Below, one piece after another: positions 38,618 to 50,799 of a stretch of 64,000 nucleotides of DNA. This DNA is from Chiridota heheva (lineage: Eukaryota > Echinodermata > Holothuroidea > Apodida > Chiridotidae). The stretch is from NCBI GenBank assembly GCA_020152595.1, contig JAIGNY010003019.1, positions 536,001 through 600,000 of the forward strand, in the 5' to 3' direction. The notes under the pieces are model-generated. The model searched no databases. It worked only from the letters and a program-made list of their open reading frames with translations, and had not been told where the DNA came from. Numbering within the stretch: the stretch's first letter is position 1; each line of letters opens with the position of its first letter. A program made the translations under genes and the position numbers.

Positions 38618-40449
38618 CACTTAAAGAAACCCAAAGGCATTCTGGTCCTATATCAAAAGATTAAGAAGTAACTCTGTAGGTGTGTCTGATCTACTAAATA
38701 ATGGTAAACTCTGCAGTGACAGTAAAACTAAAGCTAACATTCTAAATGACCAGTTTTTCAGTGTTTTCACAGAAGAAAACACCTCCAAAATCCCAGGTAA
38801 CTAAACCACTCACCAACAGCAAAATAAACCAACTTATAATTACCCCAGGTGTCAAAAAGCAACTGCATAACCTAGACCCCAACAAAGCCTCAGGTCCTGA
38901 CCAAATACCACCATGGTTTCTTAAAACACACGCTGATGACCTCTATGAAATTCTAACTGATCTCTTTCAAACCTCTGTCGATAATGGTACTATCCCTAAC
39001 AAGTGGAAAGGAGCAAACATATGTAGCGTTTTTAAAAAAGGTGATAAACAAAATCCAGCTAATTACAGACCTGTTTTCCTCACCTGCGTTTGTAGTAAAA
39101 TCCTTGAGCCTATAATCCACTCACATGTGATGAAATTCCTTGATGAGCATAATATCTTAACTGATTAACAACATGGCTTCCGTGCAAAAAGATCGACTGA
39201 AACACAACTCCTCTTAACAATAAATAATATCTCTAAACAAATTGACCAAAACAGTAACGTCTCTATGGCTATTCTTAACTTCTCAAAAGCCTTTGATAAA
39301 GTCCCACACCAGCGCCTGTTATCCAAACTTTCCGCCTATGGCATTAATGGAAATCTCCTGGCCTGGTTAGCATCATTCCTCAACAACTGCATCCAGCGTG
39401 TTGTCTGTAATGGTGAAATCTCTGATTCTAAACAGGTTTTATCCGGTGTACCACAAGATACTGTTTGGGGTCCATTTTTTTTCTTTTTATATGTAAATGA
39501 CATCCCTGATAATATAAACAGCACAGTTAAACTGTTTGCTGATGACTGCTTTGTGTACAGAACAATTGATAAGCCCTCTGACCAACAAATCCTCCAAGAT
39601 GATCTTAAGAAACTTGAACAATGGCAAAACAAATGGCAAATGAATTTCAACCCCTCTAAATGCTACATCTTGTCAATTTCCTCTAAGAAATGCTTTACAT
39701 CACCTGTTTACACCTTATGCAACCAGCCACTAAAACATGTCAACTCCCACCCATACCTAGGTGTTGAAATTGATAAGAAACTTAAGATGGGATAAACATA
39801 TACATAACATAACCAAGAAAGCTAACTCTGTACTTGGCCTATTAAAACGTAACCTCTCAAACTGTCCCACCGACATTAAATCCACTGCTTATAAAGCTCT
39901 AGTCAGGCCAGTACTTGAGTACGCATCTGCAGTCTGGGACCCCCATCACCAGTACGATGTGGATAAACTTGAATCTATTCGAAGGAGAGCAGCCAGGTTC
40001 TGTATGGCAGATTACTCTTATAAATCTTGTGTAAAAAACATGCCTCATAAATTAGATTGGCCCCTGCTAAAAACAAGAAGATACAACACCCGGCTACATA
40101 TGCTATATAAAATCAATAACAATCTTGTCGCCATCAATAAAGATGAACTTATCCCCACCGTCAGAACTAATACAAGAAATGATCATGACCTTAATTTCCA
40201 GGTTCCCTATGCTAAAAAGAATGTATATAAACACTCTTTCTTCCCTCTCACACTAAAGGATTGGAATGCTTTACTGTCAGACGTTGTACATGCACCAAGT
40301 CTCAACTGTTTCAAAGCTAAACTTACTAGCACTTGTATTGCCAACTAGTTTTTTTTTAATGTTTTGTTTTTACTCATACTTTTTACGCTCGGTTGGCGTT
40401 CATGTCCTCTTGAAGGATTTTTGCCAACTTAACCGATTCAGATTCAGAA
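38618..40449 (+). mobile_element. 5'-truncated CR1/L2-like LINE
   Basis: The copy begins inside ORF2 (KPKAFWSYIKRL-like codons near 38630) and runs through the whole reverse transcriptase to the 3' tail. It ends in a short GATTCAGATTCAG hexamer repeat at 40437-40449. The tail matches the fragment at 1112-1200. The endonuclease part is absent, as expected for target-primed reverse transcription that stopped early. No clear target-site duplication was found. Confidence 0.85.
38626..40348 (+). pseudogene. LINE reverse transcriptase (ORF2) with frameshifts and a stop
   Basis: Visible RT blocks are NKASGPDQIPPWFLK, NYRPVFLTCVCSKILEPI, QHGFRAKRST, the first catalytic motif in NFSKAFDKVPHQRLLSKL, SGVPQ and the catalytic FADD in KLFADDCFVYR, then NKWQMNFNPSKC. 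The thumb follows, with RWDKHI, LVRPVLEYASAVWDP and RRAARF. Lesions are a frame change near 38770, a TAA at 39166-39168 just before QHGF, a mutated GTVLGPLLF block (DTVWGPFFF) and an extra A near 39783. The protein would reverse-transcribe LINE RNA at nicked chromosomal targets. This copy cannot. Confidence 0.9.
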
Positions 40450-42470
40450 AAGAAGTTGGAAAATTGTTTGAATGCAAACTGGACATGCAAAAGACAGGTA
40501 ATTTGAAGAGAGTTTTAGCCCAGAAACGCTGCGGAGCATCGTAACTATTAGCATTAAATGAATAACTTGCTGCATAGGACTTGAATAACTCCGTCAGGCC
40601 ATGAATCAGAAATGGCAGCAAAAGGTGATCATCCGCCAACAAGAAAAAAACAGATCAGTAGGGAAGTAAAAGGACTGGAACGGGTAGGATGATGAATAAC
40701 TAACGTGACACCAACCAAGTGAATATGACAAATGACGTCACTCTCTGATTTTACTATTCCTATTATTTAAAATTTGAATAACGATTATCAAAGAGGTTAC
40801 TTACTTTGACAGTCAAGTCTATTAGTGACACAGTGCCACTGCCGTGTCAGTGTCAAGACTCCAGCTTGATTGTGACAAAGTCAAACATAATAAATAGGCC
40901 TGGGGTTTACTCGCAGAAGTGGACTGGTGTACTAGGCTGATGATGACTCAATGCACTGCGGACATTCAAGTGGTGACACTAACAGTTGCAGTTCAATTTA
41001 ATCGCGTTCCTTCTTGCAAAATGTTTAATCTGTCACTAAAATTCAATCCAAACAAACACTTTCTAGGCTTCCTGTTTTCTTCTGCTGTATCTTGACAGGC
41101 AATCAAATCCCAAACTCACCACATTACACAAAGTATCTTAATTTAGTCTGGCCTACAGGACAGACTTACTGTAGCTTAGGTCTATCTTTGTATTTGCGTA
41201 ACGTAGATCTAGTTAAGAAGGGTCCCAAATAGAAAGTGGTGGCGCTATTCTAAATTTACATTGCTGGCCTAGTTTAGTATATATTTTGCTAGGCTATAGA
41301 TGTCAATCCTGTTGGTGAAATTTGGGGAAGGCCAATCTACAATCTATTTCGGAAAATGTAACTTTGATAATCTGAAACGAGAAATTGGCTGAATTTACCT
41401 GAAAATCGAAAAACCTGCCCGGAAGTTAAAGTTATTTTCTGAAGGTAGCACCCCTAAAAAAAAAAAAAAACTCTGGTGAAAAAATTGCTCAAAATTAATG
41501 GTTTATTCACAGATTCATTGCTCTTTTACCTTCGTAATAGGTTTTTGAGTCGGGCAAACATCACCGTCTCCTAAGTAAGATGGCCCCGCACGGCCATTCT
41601 CCCATTTAACAACAACAACTTAAATGGACATGGAGCAGTGGCGCAACTATAAAGAGTTTTGGGCTCGGTGCTCCATAACAACCTAATGCAGTTATGACGG
41701 TGTCATTGCTCAGGGCCCCTAAAAAACCTCGGAGTCTGTGAGATTTACAAAATATTGTATTGCATAAATGCCATGGGGCTATGGAATTCAGTGGGCTCCT
41801 TATAACTCACTGTGCCCAATAGGCAAAGATCTGTCTTTGTTGTTGGAACCAATATCGTGATATACAGTTTTTATATACGCAGTACTCTGTACATGTATAG
41901 GCCGAAACGTTTACCCATTTTCCCCATGATTTGCTGCCTTTTTGCAGTGTTTCTTTTACGTCATTTCAGAATAAATGTTTATTTGTTTATACAGTATTCT
42001 TTTACTGATAAATTTCAGTGAATGCTATGAAAAATTTGCTGCATACACTTTCAGGGTAAAAGTGTATAATAATCCTTTTTTGATGTAAACATTTACCGCA
42101 ACATTTTGTTCCCTTTTTACCTAAAAAATTTGGTATATCAACTCTAGGCGAATAAGTATAAAGAAAACATTTTATTACATTTGGTAGATGATGTACCTGT
42201 GCTCACACAATCACAATGGAAGTCAAGTTGTTAAGTTTCCCTTTGTAATGATAATATATAAATTTGTCATTCAAATTCATTACGATGTTGCAAATTTAAG
42301 GGATCTATGGCTTTGCTAAAACATCCGGAGAAGTGCATCGACTCCGTGATACGTTGGTACCCCGCTTCCTACGCCACTTAAAGACGAGCATATAGACTCA
42401 TTCTTAGCCTCATTCGATCCTGTACTCATCCAGTGACGATTCAAGATAGTCAATCGCCCAGCAACTATCA
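40450..42470. other. Unassigned DNA between two LINEs
   Basis: AT-rich, with a 13-A run near 41458-41470. No gene, RNA or repeat family recognised. Confidence 0.5.
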
Positions 42471-42480
42471 GACTATCATC
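42471..42480 (+). repeat. Target-site duplication, left copy (GACTATCATC)
   Basis: Identical to 47752-47761. It abuts the AAC repeat that is the 3' tail of the minus-strand LINE. Confidence 0.85.
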
Positions 42481-42654
42481 AACAACAACAACAACAATTG
42501 AATACACAACATTAACGGACAGACGCGGTAGTTACCTGCATTTTCCCATCAGCCACCAGTGGTGACTGCCGGGTTCTGCTAAACACTACTGAGGATGATA
42601 AAATACACACAGACAAACAAACATTCCACTTAAGAGAAGAACCAAACAATGGCA

Positions 42655-45510
42655 TCAGGACGTGATGACAAGGCAAAGAGCAGGAAGGGGAGAAGAAAAA
42701 AAATAGTCGGGAGAAATGACCAGTTTGGGGGAGGGGGTAAGAAGGTAGAGGTTCAGGGGTGAAGGGAAGCAGGAGGGGCCGGTGTGAAGGTCCAGCAGCT
42801 GAGAAAGGTTGGGTCGTTTGCGTTGATTATCGTCACTGAGATGGGTGTCCATGCGATGATTGAACCTGTCTCTAAGAAGGGGGACGTTAGCCCGGGAGTG
42901 AAGGTCAGGGAGACGAGTTCTGCGGGGGAGTCTCAGAGCCAGCCGAAGGGACTTAATTTGGATGACTTGGAGTTTGGCAACGTGGTTAGGTGGGGCGTTG
43001 AAAATGGCTGGGAGGCCGTACTCAAAGATGGGACATACGAAAGTTTTGTAGAGAGTGAGGAGAGATTTAGTAGAGGATAGAGTTGAGGAAGAGATCTTAC
43101 ACAGTTGGGCAAGGCAACGGCGGCCTTTGGTGAGAGTGACCCTGATGTGGGTAAGCAAGGGGTGGAGGCGAAAGTTGCTGGTAAAGGTAAGCCCAAGGAA
43201 AGTGGCTTTGAAGGAGTGAGGTACAGGTGCCCCATAGATATGGACCACAGGGAACCTCTGGGCTTTAACAATCCTACGATTGTAGATGGGGAGGGAGACC
43301 GTCTTTGAAGCGTTGATTTTGATTCTTCAAGTAGAGCACCAGTTGATAATGGTGTTAAGATAGGTTTGAACGGTAGAGACTCGTTGGGTGAGGCGAAAAA
43401 CCGGGGACCAGATGGCAATATCATCAGCGAACTGAGAGAGACGGATGTTACCCTGTGGGGCAGGCACGTCGTTAACGAAGGTGTTAAATAGGATAAGGCT
43501 GAGAGTAGAGCCTTGGGGGACCCCTGCGTTGGAAGTGTAGGTCGTGGAGCGGTACCCACAAAACTCAGAAAAAGCAAGTCTGTTGGAGAGGAAAGAAGGG
43601 AGGAGGCGAGTAATACGAGGGGGGAAAGCTAGAGCAGGAGAGAGAAGTTTGTAGCATAAACCATTGTGTCAAACAGCATCAAAGGCCTTTTCTACATCGA
43701 GGAAGAGAGCAAGAGAAGGAATGTTACGATTGATGTAAGAGAAAATACTTTCAGTGAAGAGAAGAAGCGGGTCAGTGGTAGATCTATTAGGACGGAAACC
43801 GAACTGGTAAGGGTTGAAGAGGTCGTTGCTTTCCATGTAGTCAGAAATGCGCTTGGCAAGTATCTTCTCAAAAATCTTACCCAGAGTCGGAAGAAGGGTG
43901 ATTGGGCGATAGTTGCGAGGGCTGCTGGAGTCTTTGCCATGTTTGGGGAAGTAAATAACTTTCCCTGACTTCCAGCTGGAGGGAAAGTAACCCAAAGAGA
44001 GAGAAACATTGTAGAGAATCAGAAGATGGGTGAGGGAATGAACATCAAGGTTTTGAAGAATGATGTAGTGTATACAATCAGGGCCTGGGGCAGTGTTGCG
44101 AGTGCGTTTAAGGGCGTTAAGGACATCAATCAAAGTGATGGGGGCATCCAGCGGGGAACCAGAAGGAGCGGTGGGCGTAGGTGAAGGATTGAGAAGGTGA
44201 GAATTGTCATTGACAAAGTTGTCAACAAGAGTAAGCTGAGGTTCAAGAAAGGTAGGATGAAGGGGAAGTTGTTGAATGTTACACAAGGTCAGGTTAAGAA
44301 GATCGACTTTAGCTTGGATGTCATAGACAAAAGAAGGGTCAGTGGGAGAGGTTTTGAAAGGTGGGATGGTGGATGAAGTACGGGAGCCAGAAAGCGATTT
44401 GAATTTATTCCAGGTTTTCCTAGGGTCTTTGGTGTTATGAAGAGCTTGACAAGCAGTTTCCCACTCAGATTTCTTGTGGAGTTTGATGGCGATGATAATT
44501 TTGTGACCAAGAGAATTGATGCGGGTTTTCACCTGGGAATGGGATGGTTTTGGTAAAGTCTCCGTAGGCGACGTTTATCGTTGATGAGGGCAAGTATGTG
44601 GCGAGGAAGGGGTAAGCGATGAGGGCTGGGGGTAAAAGTAGGGATGCACTGAGAGATAGCAGATTGGATATTAGAAGTGAGTATGGAAATCTGATGATCA
44701 ACCTCATCAGCTGTAGTGGGAAGGGTTGAAGGATAGTGGAGTAAAGAAAGATAAGAGCGGAAATTGACCCAGTTAGTTTTAGAAAAGAGAGGGATATCCT
44801 TGTTGTAATGGGGGCCAGGCACAGACTGGAAGGATAAAGGGCTGGTAGAGATACAAATAGGAAAATGATCACTGTTAAGGTCATGGCAAGTAGTGACATT
44901 TTGAAAGAGAGGAGTAGCATGGAGTTAGCAAGGACGTAGTCCAAAATAGAGGTACTGCCCGAGGGGTGCTGATAGGTGGGGTGTCCATAAGGATTAAGGA
45001 TAGAGTGGGTAGAGAGAGTGATGGCACAAATAAGAAGGTTGCCGTTCCTGTTGGACTTGGAGTCACCCATGGAAATATGTCTGGAGTTAAGATCCCCAAG
45101 AAGAAGGCTAGGAAGGGGGTTGAGCTTAAAGAGTAAAGAGAAGTATCCAGAGTAGCATTAGGAGGGCAGTAAACAGTGGTTAGAAGGAAAAAACTGTTGG
45201 AGGAGGGAGAATGAATTTGAATAGTGAGGCTTTCATTGCAATTGGGGATGGAAGGGGTGGCAGTGAGGGTTGCGGAGATAGAGGTTTTGACGAGAAAAGC
45301 TACCCCACCTCCATGGGAAGGATTGCCTATGGAGGAATGACGGGCGGTATGTAAAAAGTTGTAGCCGCGGATGCTGAAGTTATAATCCTGAGGAAGTTTG
45401 GTCTCATTGATGGAGAGAACATCAATGTTGTAGTGACGAAGGAAGTGTGAAAGAATGGGTTTGGAGTTACGAAGGGAACGAATATTGATATGACCAACAT
45501 TTGTATCCAT
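42655..45510 (-). pseudogene. LINE ORF2: endonuclease plus reverse transcriptase
   Basis: It starts MDTNVGHINIRSLRNS, with endonuclease motifs SINETKLPQD, GGGVAFLVK, GDLNSRH, LDYVLAN and SDHFPI in order. RT blocks follow: APGPDCIHYIILQNL, NYRPITLLPTLGKIFEKILA, QFGFRPNRSTTD, LDVEKAFDAV, NAGVPQGSTLS and the catalytic QFADDIAIW, then thumb sequence GPRFF..and FLGLTFTSN...CPIFEYGLPA. Catalytic residues of both domains are intact. Defects include frame changes near 45090, 44870 and 44500, a TGA for Trp after FDAV (43669-43671) and a TGA in the WCST-RIKIN stretch (43327-43329). It would nick target DNA and reverse-transcribe LINE RNA. Confidence 0.9.
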
Positions 45511-46306
45511 TAAGAAGAGGTGGTAGAACTAGTAATAAGCGGATAGAGAGGACAAAAAGCTTAGACTTCTTTGGCGACTTGTTGAGTGGAGTTCTGGGTG
45601 ATGTTGAAACTGGAGTTGTTAGCGACTGTTTGCTAGATGTAGTGTTTGAGAGAGGCGATGGATAGAGAGCTAGCAGGGAATAGAGATTTGATGTTGTGGA
45701 GGAGAATGTCGGTAAGGTAGCCGATGTCTACAGTGAACTCAGTGGAGGAGGGGGCATCAAGGACTGCAAAGGCTGCGGAGACCGACACGGATGCTATGAG
45801 AATTAGGAGAGAATCTGGGAGATGAAGAGAGTTAGAGGGGAAAGAGGCCTGGAGTCAGCAAGAGAGGTGGAAGAAGGAGCTGGAGAGCTTGGAGCAGTAA
45901 TGGTTCCAGCGCCGGAAGTAAAGGTAGAGGGGGATTAGCAGAAGGAGGTGCAGTGGGTTGGGAAATAGAAAGGGGGTTGGGTTGAGAAGGAAGAGAGGGT
46001 GGACGTCTAGAGCTGCCAGCAACAGGGCGGGGATACTGGAGCGAGAGCTAGATGAAATAGGATTAGAAGGGAGAGAAGTGGGGCAGGGAATAGAGGAGTG
46101 AGGGGGAGGCGAGAGCGAGAAGAAGAAGGAGGTGGTTTGGAAAGGCAGGGAATACTGCAGCCATGACGAGCGGAGCGAGAGTAAGAAGTAGAGTAGGAAG
46201 GAGCAGAAGGGAAATGAGTAGGAATAGTAGAGGAAGAAGCAGGAGTAGTTTTTCTCAAAGGAGGAAAGTCCAACATGGAGGAAGAGGTATTGGGAAATCT
46301 AAGAGA
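45511..46306 (-). pseudogene. ORF1 C-terminal remnant and ORF1-ORF2 junction of the LINE
   Basis: Pro/Ser-rich minus-strand frames (for example 46276-46007) continue the low-complexity tail of ORF1. The exact stop and spacing to ORF2 cannot be set because of frame changes. The antisense Arg/Ser-rich frame at 46163-46372 is a shadow of it. Confidence 0.5.
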
Positions 46307-47315
46307 CTACAAGGAGGGAATAGAAGAAGAGTGAGTAGGAGTGGAGAGAAGACCAGGTTGGGCGGAGGGTGAGGAACCAGAGGCTGCTGCCTTTCGATAG
46401 GCAGGACAGCCCCTATACCTGGAGGAGTGTGCTCCATCACAGTTCACACACTTGCTAACTTTTGTGGAGCAAGTGGAGGCATGATGGGGGCCGGAGCACC
46501 GAGCACACCTAAGTGGGGCAGTGCAGTGGTCCTGCAGATGACCTAAGAGTTGACACTTAGGGAATTGACGAGCCCTGTGAGTCCTTCTCGCAAGTTCTAC
46601 TCGCACGGGTAAAACCCGAAGAGTTTTATGCCCACACGACACAGCCTTGAGGCCACCGAGGCATCACGGATAGAAACTTTGACAAGAGGGAGTGGAGAAC
46701 CGGTAGGGGCGGCCATAATCCGAGTGACCTGGTGATAGAGGATTTCCTGCTTGCGCAGGTCGTCCTCTATCGTGCTCAAGGGGGTGTCCACCTCAACCCC
46801 TCTGAGAACCACGAGTGTGGGCTTAGCCTTGCGTCTGTGGGAGACTGGGGTGAGGTCATCCGATGACAAGACCTGGGGCGTGGGTGAGGAAGCCCAGCCA
46901 CCGAAGGCGTCACTAGGCCAGACAGAATGAAGGATAGCGGAAGAGATGCCATCAGCAGGGGTAAGGGATAGGGAAAGAGAAGTGATAGAAATAGTAAGAT
47001 TTGAGAGTAGAAGAGTAGGTTTGAGACAAGAGATCTCCTTGGCCAACGCCGAGCTATTCTTCAGCAATGAGATAGAAATGCTAAAGAACTTGCGGGGTAA
47101 GCACAGGGCGTGGTCAATAGGAGCGGAGTGAGAGGAGGTGGGGGAGGAGGGGGACTGGTTGAGTCGTTAGAGTTTTCGATGATGAGCAGGTGAGGGGGAG
47201 GCCGGGAACGAGGGCGCTTGAGAGAGGAAGAAGTGGAAGGTATAGCTGGTAAGAGAATGGTAGGAGTAGAAGTAATAGGCAGAAGAGGGGTAGTAACAGG
47301 TAGAGGAGTAGCCAT
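46307..47315 (-). pseudogene. LINE ORF1: gag-like protein with zinc knuckles
   Basis: It begins MATPLPVTTPLLPITSTP, a Pro/Ser/Thr-rich N-terminus, and includes a KRPRSRP basic patch. The middle part (RKAKPTLVVLRGVEV...LRKQEIL) is like the RRM/PRE_C2HC region of Jockey-type ORF1. Three CCHC-type knuckles follow: KCQLLGHLQDHC (first Cys replaced by Phe), CARCSGPHHASTC and CVNCDGAHSSRYRGC. The reading frame changes near 47090 and 46620. ORF1 proteins bind their own RNA to form a ribonucleoprotein. Only the zinc-knuckle region is a confident match. Confidence 0.8.
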
Positions 47316-47751
47316 AGTAAAAAGGAGTAGAGACTGAAGGACGAGGCTTTAGAATAAATGAAGAGAAAGAAACAGAGCAAAAAAATATATATATAAAGCA
47401 GGAGTTTTCAGAAGAACTATTGGGTTTTAGCCTTGAATAAGGACTTACAGAATAGAGTAAACTTGAAAGTGCAGTCAAGGATTTACAGAAAATATGAAGA
47501 CAACTTACCAGTTTAGCGATGAAACATAATCCGAAATAGTGATCCAAATGGGAAAAAATCCACAATAAAGAAGCAATAAAACGAAAAATGGCTCTCAAAA
47601 GTGCCCTTGGGTATCAAAAACTGAATAATAACAGTTAGAATAAAAAAATGTAAAGATCCGGTAAAAATACGATGAATGGAATAATACAAAACGTTGAATG
47701 CTTGAAGTGTCAATAAATGCGACTGGTCTCGGTAAAATCCAAAATGGGTGT
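47316..47751 (-). other. 5' UTR of the Jockey-like LINE
   Basis: The first about 430 bases of the element on the minus strand before the ORF1 ATG at 47315, starting ACACCCATTTTGGATTTTAC. Such 5' UTRs normally hold an internal RNA polymerase II promoter. No specific motif is claimed here. Confidence 0.55.
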
Positions 47752-47761
47752 GACTATCATC
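47752..47761 (+). repeat. Target-site duplication, right copy (GACTATCATC)
   Basis: Identical to 42471-42480. It defines the 5' end of the LINE at 47751. Confidence 0.85.
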
Positions 47762-50700
47762 TGGGCAGACTCGGCTAATGTGTGTGGATGGAGTTTCTAG
47801 GCCATCGTGTTAACATGGACGGTAATATGATACAAAGTCAACGTTTCTGATTGGTCATATGCCTATTCACAAATACCGACAAGTGGGAGTGGGACAACCA
47901 AACAACAACCGCCGCGGAAGTGACTAGCACCCTGTGCATACACTATGCGCACAGTACGTACCTAATTAGAAATCATCCACAACCGGATGTGACGTTAAAT
48001 ATGAATATCGCAAGTTTACGAATATTACTGAGACGGAATCCGTCTTTAATAGTATATGTCCCAGTTGGCCAAACCGAAAATCAGCAGCATAAAACTCTTA
48101 TTGAGGCATCTCTCTTGTTTAATCAGTCAAGTATAGAAGAAAGCGCTGTGCCGTTCAAACAACTTATACAATGGTAGGGATCATTGCAGCATACGTCTGT
48201 CTGTGCGTGTACTGTTTGGTATAAAAGGAAGGGAGGGCAATTATTGAGGCAACTCTAGGGGTCCGGGGAAATCACCCTGACCAAGCCCTGGAGAGCAATT
48301 TGTTGGAGTATTAGGCTATTTTAATTCACTTTGAATATTTACATATAAAGAGCTAAATTGCCAAATTTACATGCCAATATTGTGCCTCAACATTGCTACT
48401 CCCAGCGCCCTCATCAAATATTTCTTAAATATTGTACACGCAGTGTCCGCTAAAATCATTTCCGAAATAAAACTCCGTACTCACGGTATATGCATAATTG
48501 TACACTGTATGTATGGAGTGTGGGCCCAGTGATGCGTAAATTTTTGGTGGCCTTGAGTTGTTCGATATCTAACATGTGGAAAAACCGAACATCGCTGATG
48601 TAAGGGCGCGAATCTGTCATGATATATGGGTCACTTAGTATGTGCCATTTTATACTGGGGCCCGTCATTGTGGTTTACTTTATGGGTTACTTGATCCAAA
48701 ATCGGGTAGGAAGATAGTAAACCCAGGCAGGCGTAACAATTTGGAACGCTTTTAACCAATTTGTTTTGCACGCACGGGTTAGGTTGATTTTAAAAAAGAT
48801 CCTTTTTAATTAAATGACAAACACAACCAGAAGAATCATTATATCGTCGATTCCGAAATCATGAAAAGTACACCCAAAATCGCCCATTCGTGATTTATAC
48901 CTGCATTGTAGAAAATAAATTACTAAATTAGTCTATTCACTTAATTTTGAAAGAATATGGCAACATTTCCTAAATATTTCCCGAAAATTAAGGAATTTTC
49001 CCGGGAAAGCATACCACCTGAACGGATTTCTCCTTTCGGGGTTGTATGCTCTCTTCCCAGTCTGCCAGTTGGGAGTTCAAATTGGGAAATTTTAAAGATA
49101 AAATTGGTAATATTGAATGGAAATTTTGTAAAATCATTTGAAATTTTGGTAAAAGTATTTGAAATTTTGGTAAATTTATTGGAAAGTTTGGTAAAATTTG
49201 GCTACATTTTCCAAAAATTGCGTGTGATTTTCTGATCAGCAGCAACCTTTAAAGGAAAATCACTTACCATGCAAGCAGCAATGTCATTTTTCGCTTGTTA
49301 TAGAGAATAATTGGGAGTTCTTTTGAAGAAACAAATATATGACAAAAGTGGGGGAGGGGCGAGGTGGATGGGGGGGGGGTGAGTGAAGTACACTTCGGCC
49401 CCTTTTTTGTGGCTGGAAAGCCACATGGGGTAGCCCCTCTGGCTACGCCAATGCCCACATTTCCCCCGTTTCCTTACGCCTATGTTTTACCCAGGAAACG
49501 TCGAATTGCAAGTGCCATGATAGGCCAAAAATGAACTCACAATACTTAAAAGAAAAGAATATACAAAATATCAACTTGCCTACGAAATTGTGGGAAAACA
49601 CGAAACACAAAATCACGCTAAAATACAAAACATTCCTATACAAATATATACATTTGGACAAAAGTGTATGTGTAGGAATCGGGGACCAGGGGGCTGGCAC
49701 CGTTTCGAAAACAGACAAAAGTGCCAATTTTTGATAATGAGAAGCTCCCTTCAATTACTGTCAAAAAGTGCCCCCAATTGATTTTCTGCCCCTCCTCCCA
49801 TGCCACGAGTAACTTCAGACACCCCTGCTCATACTCAACGGCTCGCTGGCGCGATTTGTTCCCAAGCAGGTTAGCAATGGCATAAATTTCCTCTTGTCTG
49901 ATTGACTTAAATTGTGGACCCTCTTTGCCCCCCCCCTCCCCCCCCCCCTTTCTCCCAATAATAAAGGTCGGGAATTAACTATATTATTGATATAATATTC
50001 TATATATTTCACCTAAGAGAATAATAAATGATATGAAATGAAAACAAAAAACACAGCGAAAAAAAGAACACAAAAGTGCCGAAGTGAGTCTTTAATAACT
50101 CTTTGGTAAAATAGCGTTAAGTCGTAATGTTGTGTGAAAATTCCTTGAAAATCCCCCTGATTCAAACTCACAGGCCTAGGGCCATTGATAAAATTTGGGA
50201 GCCCGGAAAATGACTGTAGCCTGGTGTGAAAATGAAATTGGGTTGAGTTTTAAAATAAACATGAAAAGATATGACAAATTTATTATTACGGTTTTTATGG
50301 CTTTTGGGTTATAGTGCACCCTTTACACAGAACACTATACAGCTATATGTTTGGTCGCAGGGAATGCACCGGCCATTACAGAAAGTGGTCTCTTTGCGAG
50401 TTTTCGTGTCTCTTTGCCATTCCGTGGTATATGAACTGGGGGCCAGCAGCCATTTCTCCGTAATTTTTATTGTAAAGACCCATTCCACCCCCCCAACCTC
50501 GTCGAAATTTAAAGTCTTAATGAATTAATTTGAGAGTCAGATTCCCTCCACATCTTTTTTCTTCCAATGTGTGCATGAGTACGTCGGCGCAAAGACAAAT
50601 TTGGAATATTCTGGATGGGCCATATATATTAGTAATTTTAACATTTTATATGACATGGCTTTGTCAGACCAACTTTATGCTTTTATTTTCGACGGCCAGG

Positions 50701-50790
50701 CTGGCTTTGATCATCCAAAGATATTCCTCTCCATGAGGAAAATACGAAATTAACAAATTCATAGAAAAATTCATGTTCCAACTGTCCAAC
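47762..50790. other. Unassigned DNA right of the LINE
   Basis: Contains the TTTCCC-type repeat at 48955-49240 and C-runs at 49930-49948. The plus-strand frame 47851-48177 (108 codons, ATG start) is the longest here. I recognise no domain in it, and it has no splice or codon evidence, so I do not call it a gene. Confidence 0.5.
48955..49240. repeat. Degenerate TTTCCCGAAAAT repeat, locus 2
   Basis: Units such as TATTTCCCGAAAATTAAGGA and GAAATTTTGGTAAA repeat through the segment, as at 29380-29660 and 54600-55380. Both orientations of the unit are present. Confidence 0.65.
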
Positions 50791-50799
50791 TAACTGATT

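Larger units (their letters stand above)
42481..47751 (-). mobile_element. Full-length Jockey-like LINE, 5.27 kb, flanked by a 10-bp TSD
   Basis: GACTATCATC occurs at 42471-42480 and again at 47752-47761, immediately outside the element. The left copy abuts a (TTG)n 3' tail (minus strand; AAC repeats at 42481-42497). In minus-strand order come a 5' UTR (47751-47316), ORF1 with zinc knuckles, and ORF2 with an AP-type endonuclease and reverse transcriptase, then a 3' UTR. No RNase H domain is visible after the RT, which favours Jockey-group over I-group. Both ORFs contain frame changes and stops, so this copy looks inactive although complete. Confidence 0.88.

Noticed and set aside
42784-43968. 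Plus-strand frames of 67-100 codons
   Set aside because: They are antisense shadows of the minus-strand LINE reverse transcriptase, which has the RT motifs.
46163-46372. Arg/Ser-rich plus-strand frame resembling an SR splicing factor
   Set aside because: It is the antisense of the Pro/Ser-rich ORF1 tail of the LINE.
47851-48177. 108-codon plus-strand frame as a host gene
   Set aside because: No domain, signal, splice or codon evidence, and it lies next to a LINE. It cannot be excluded, but it is not supported.
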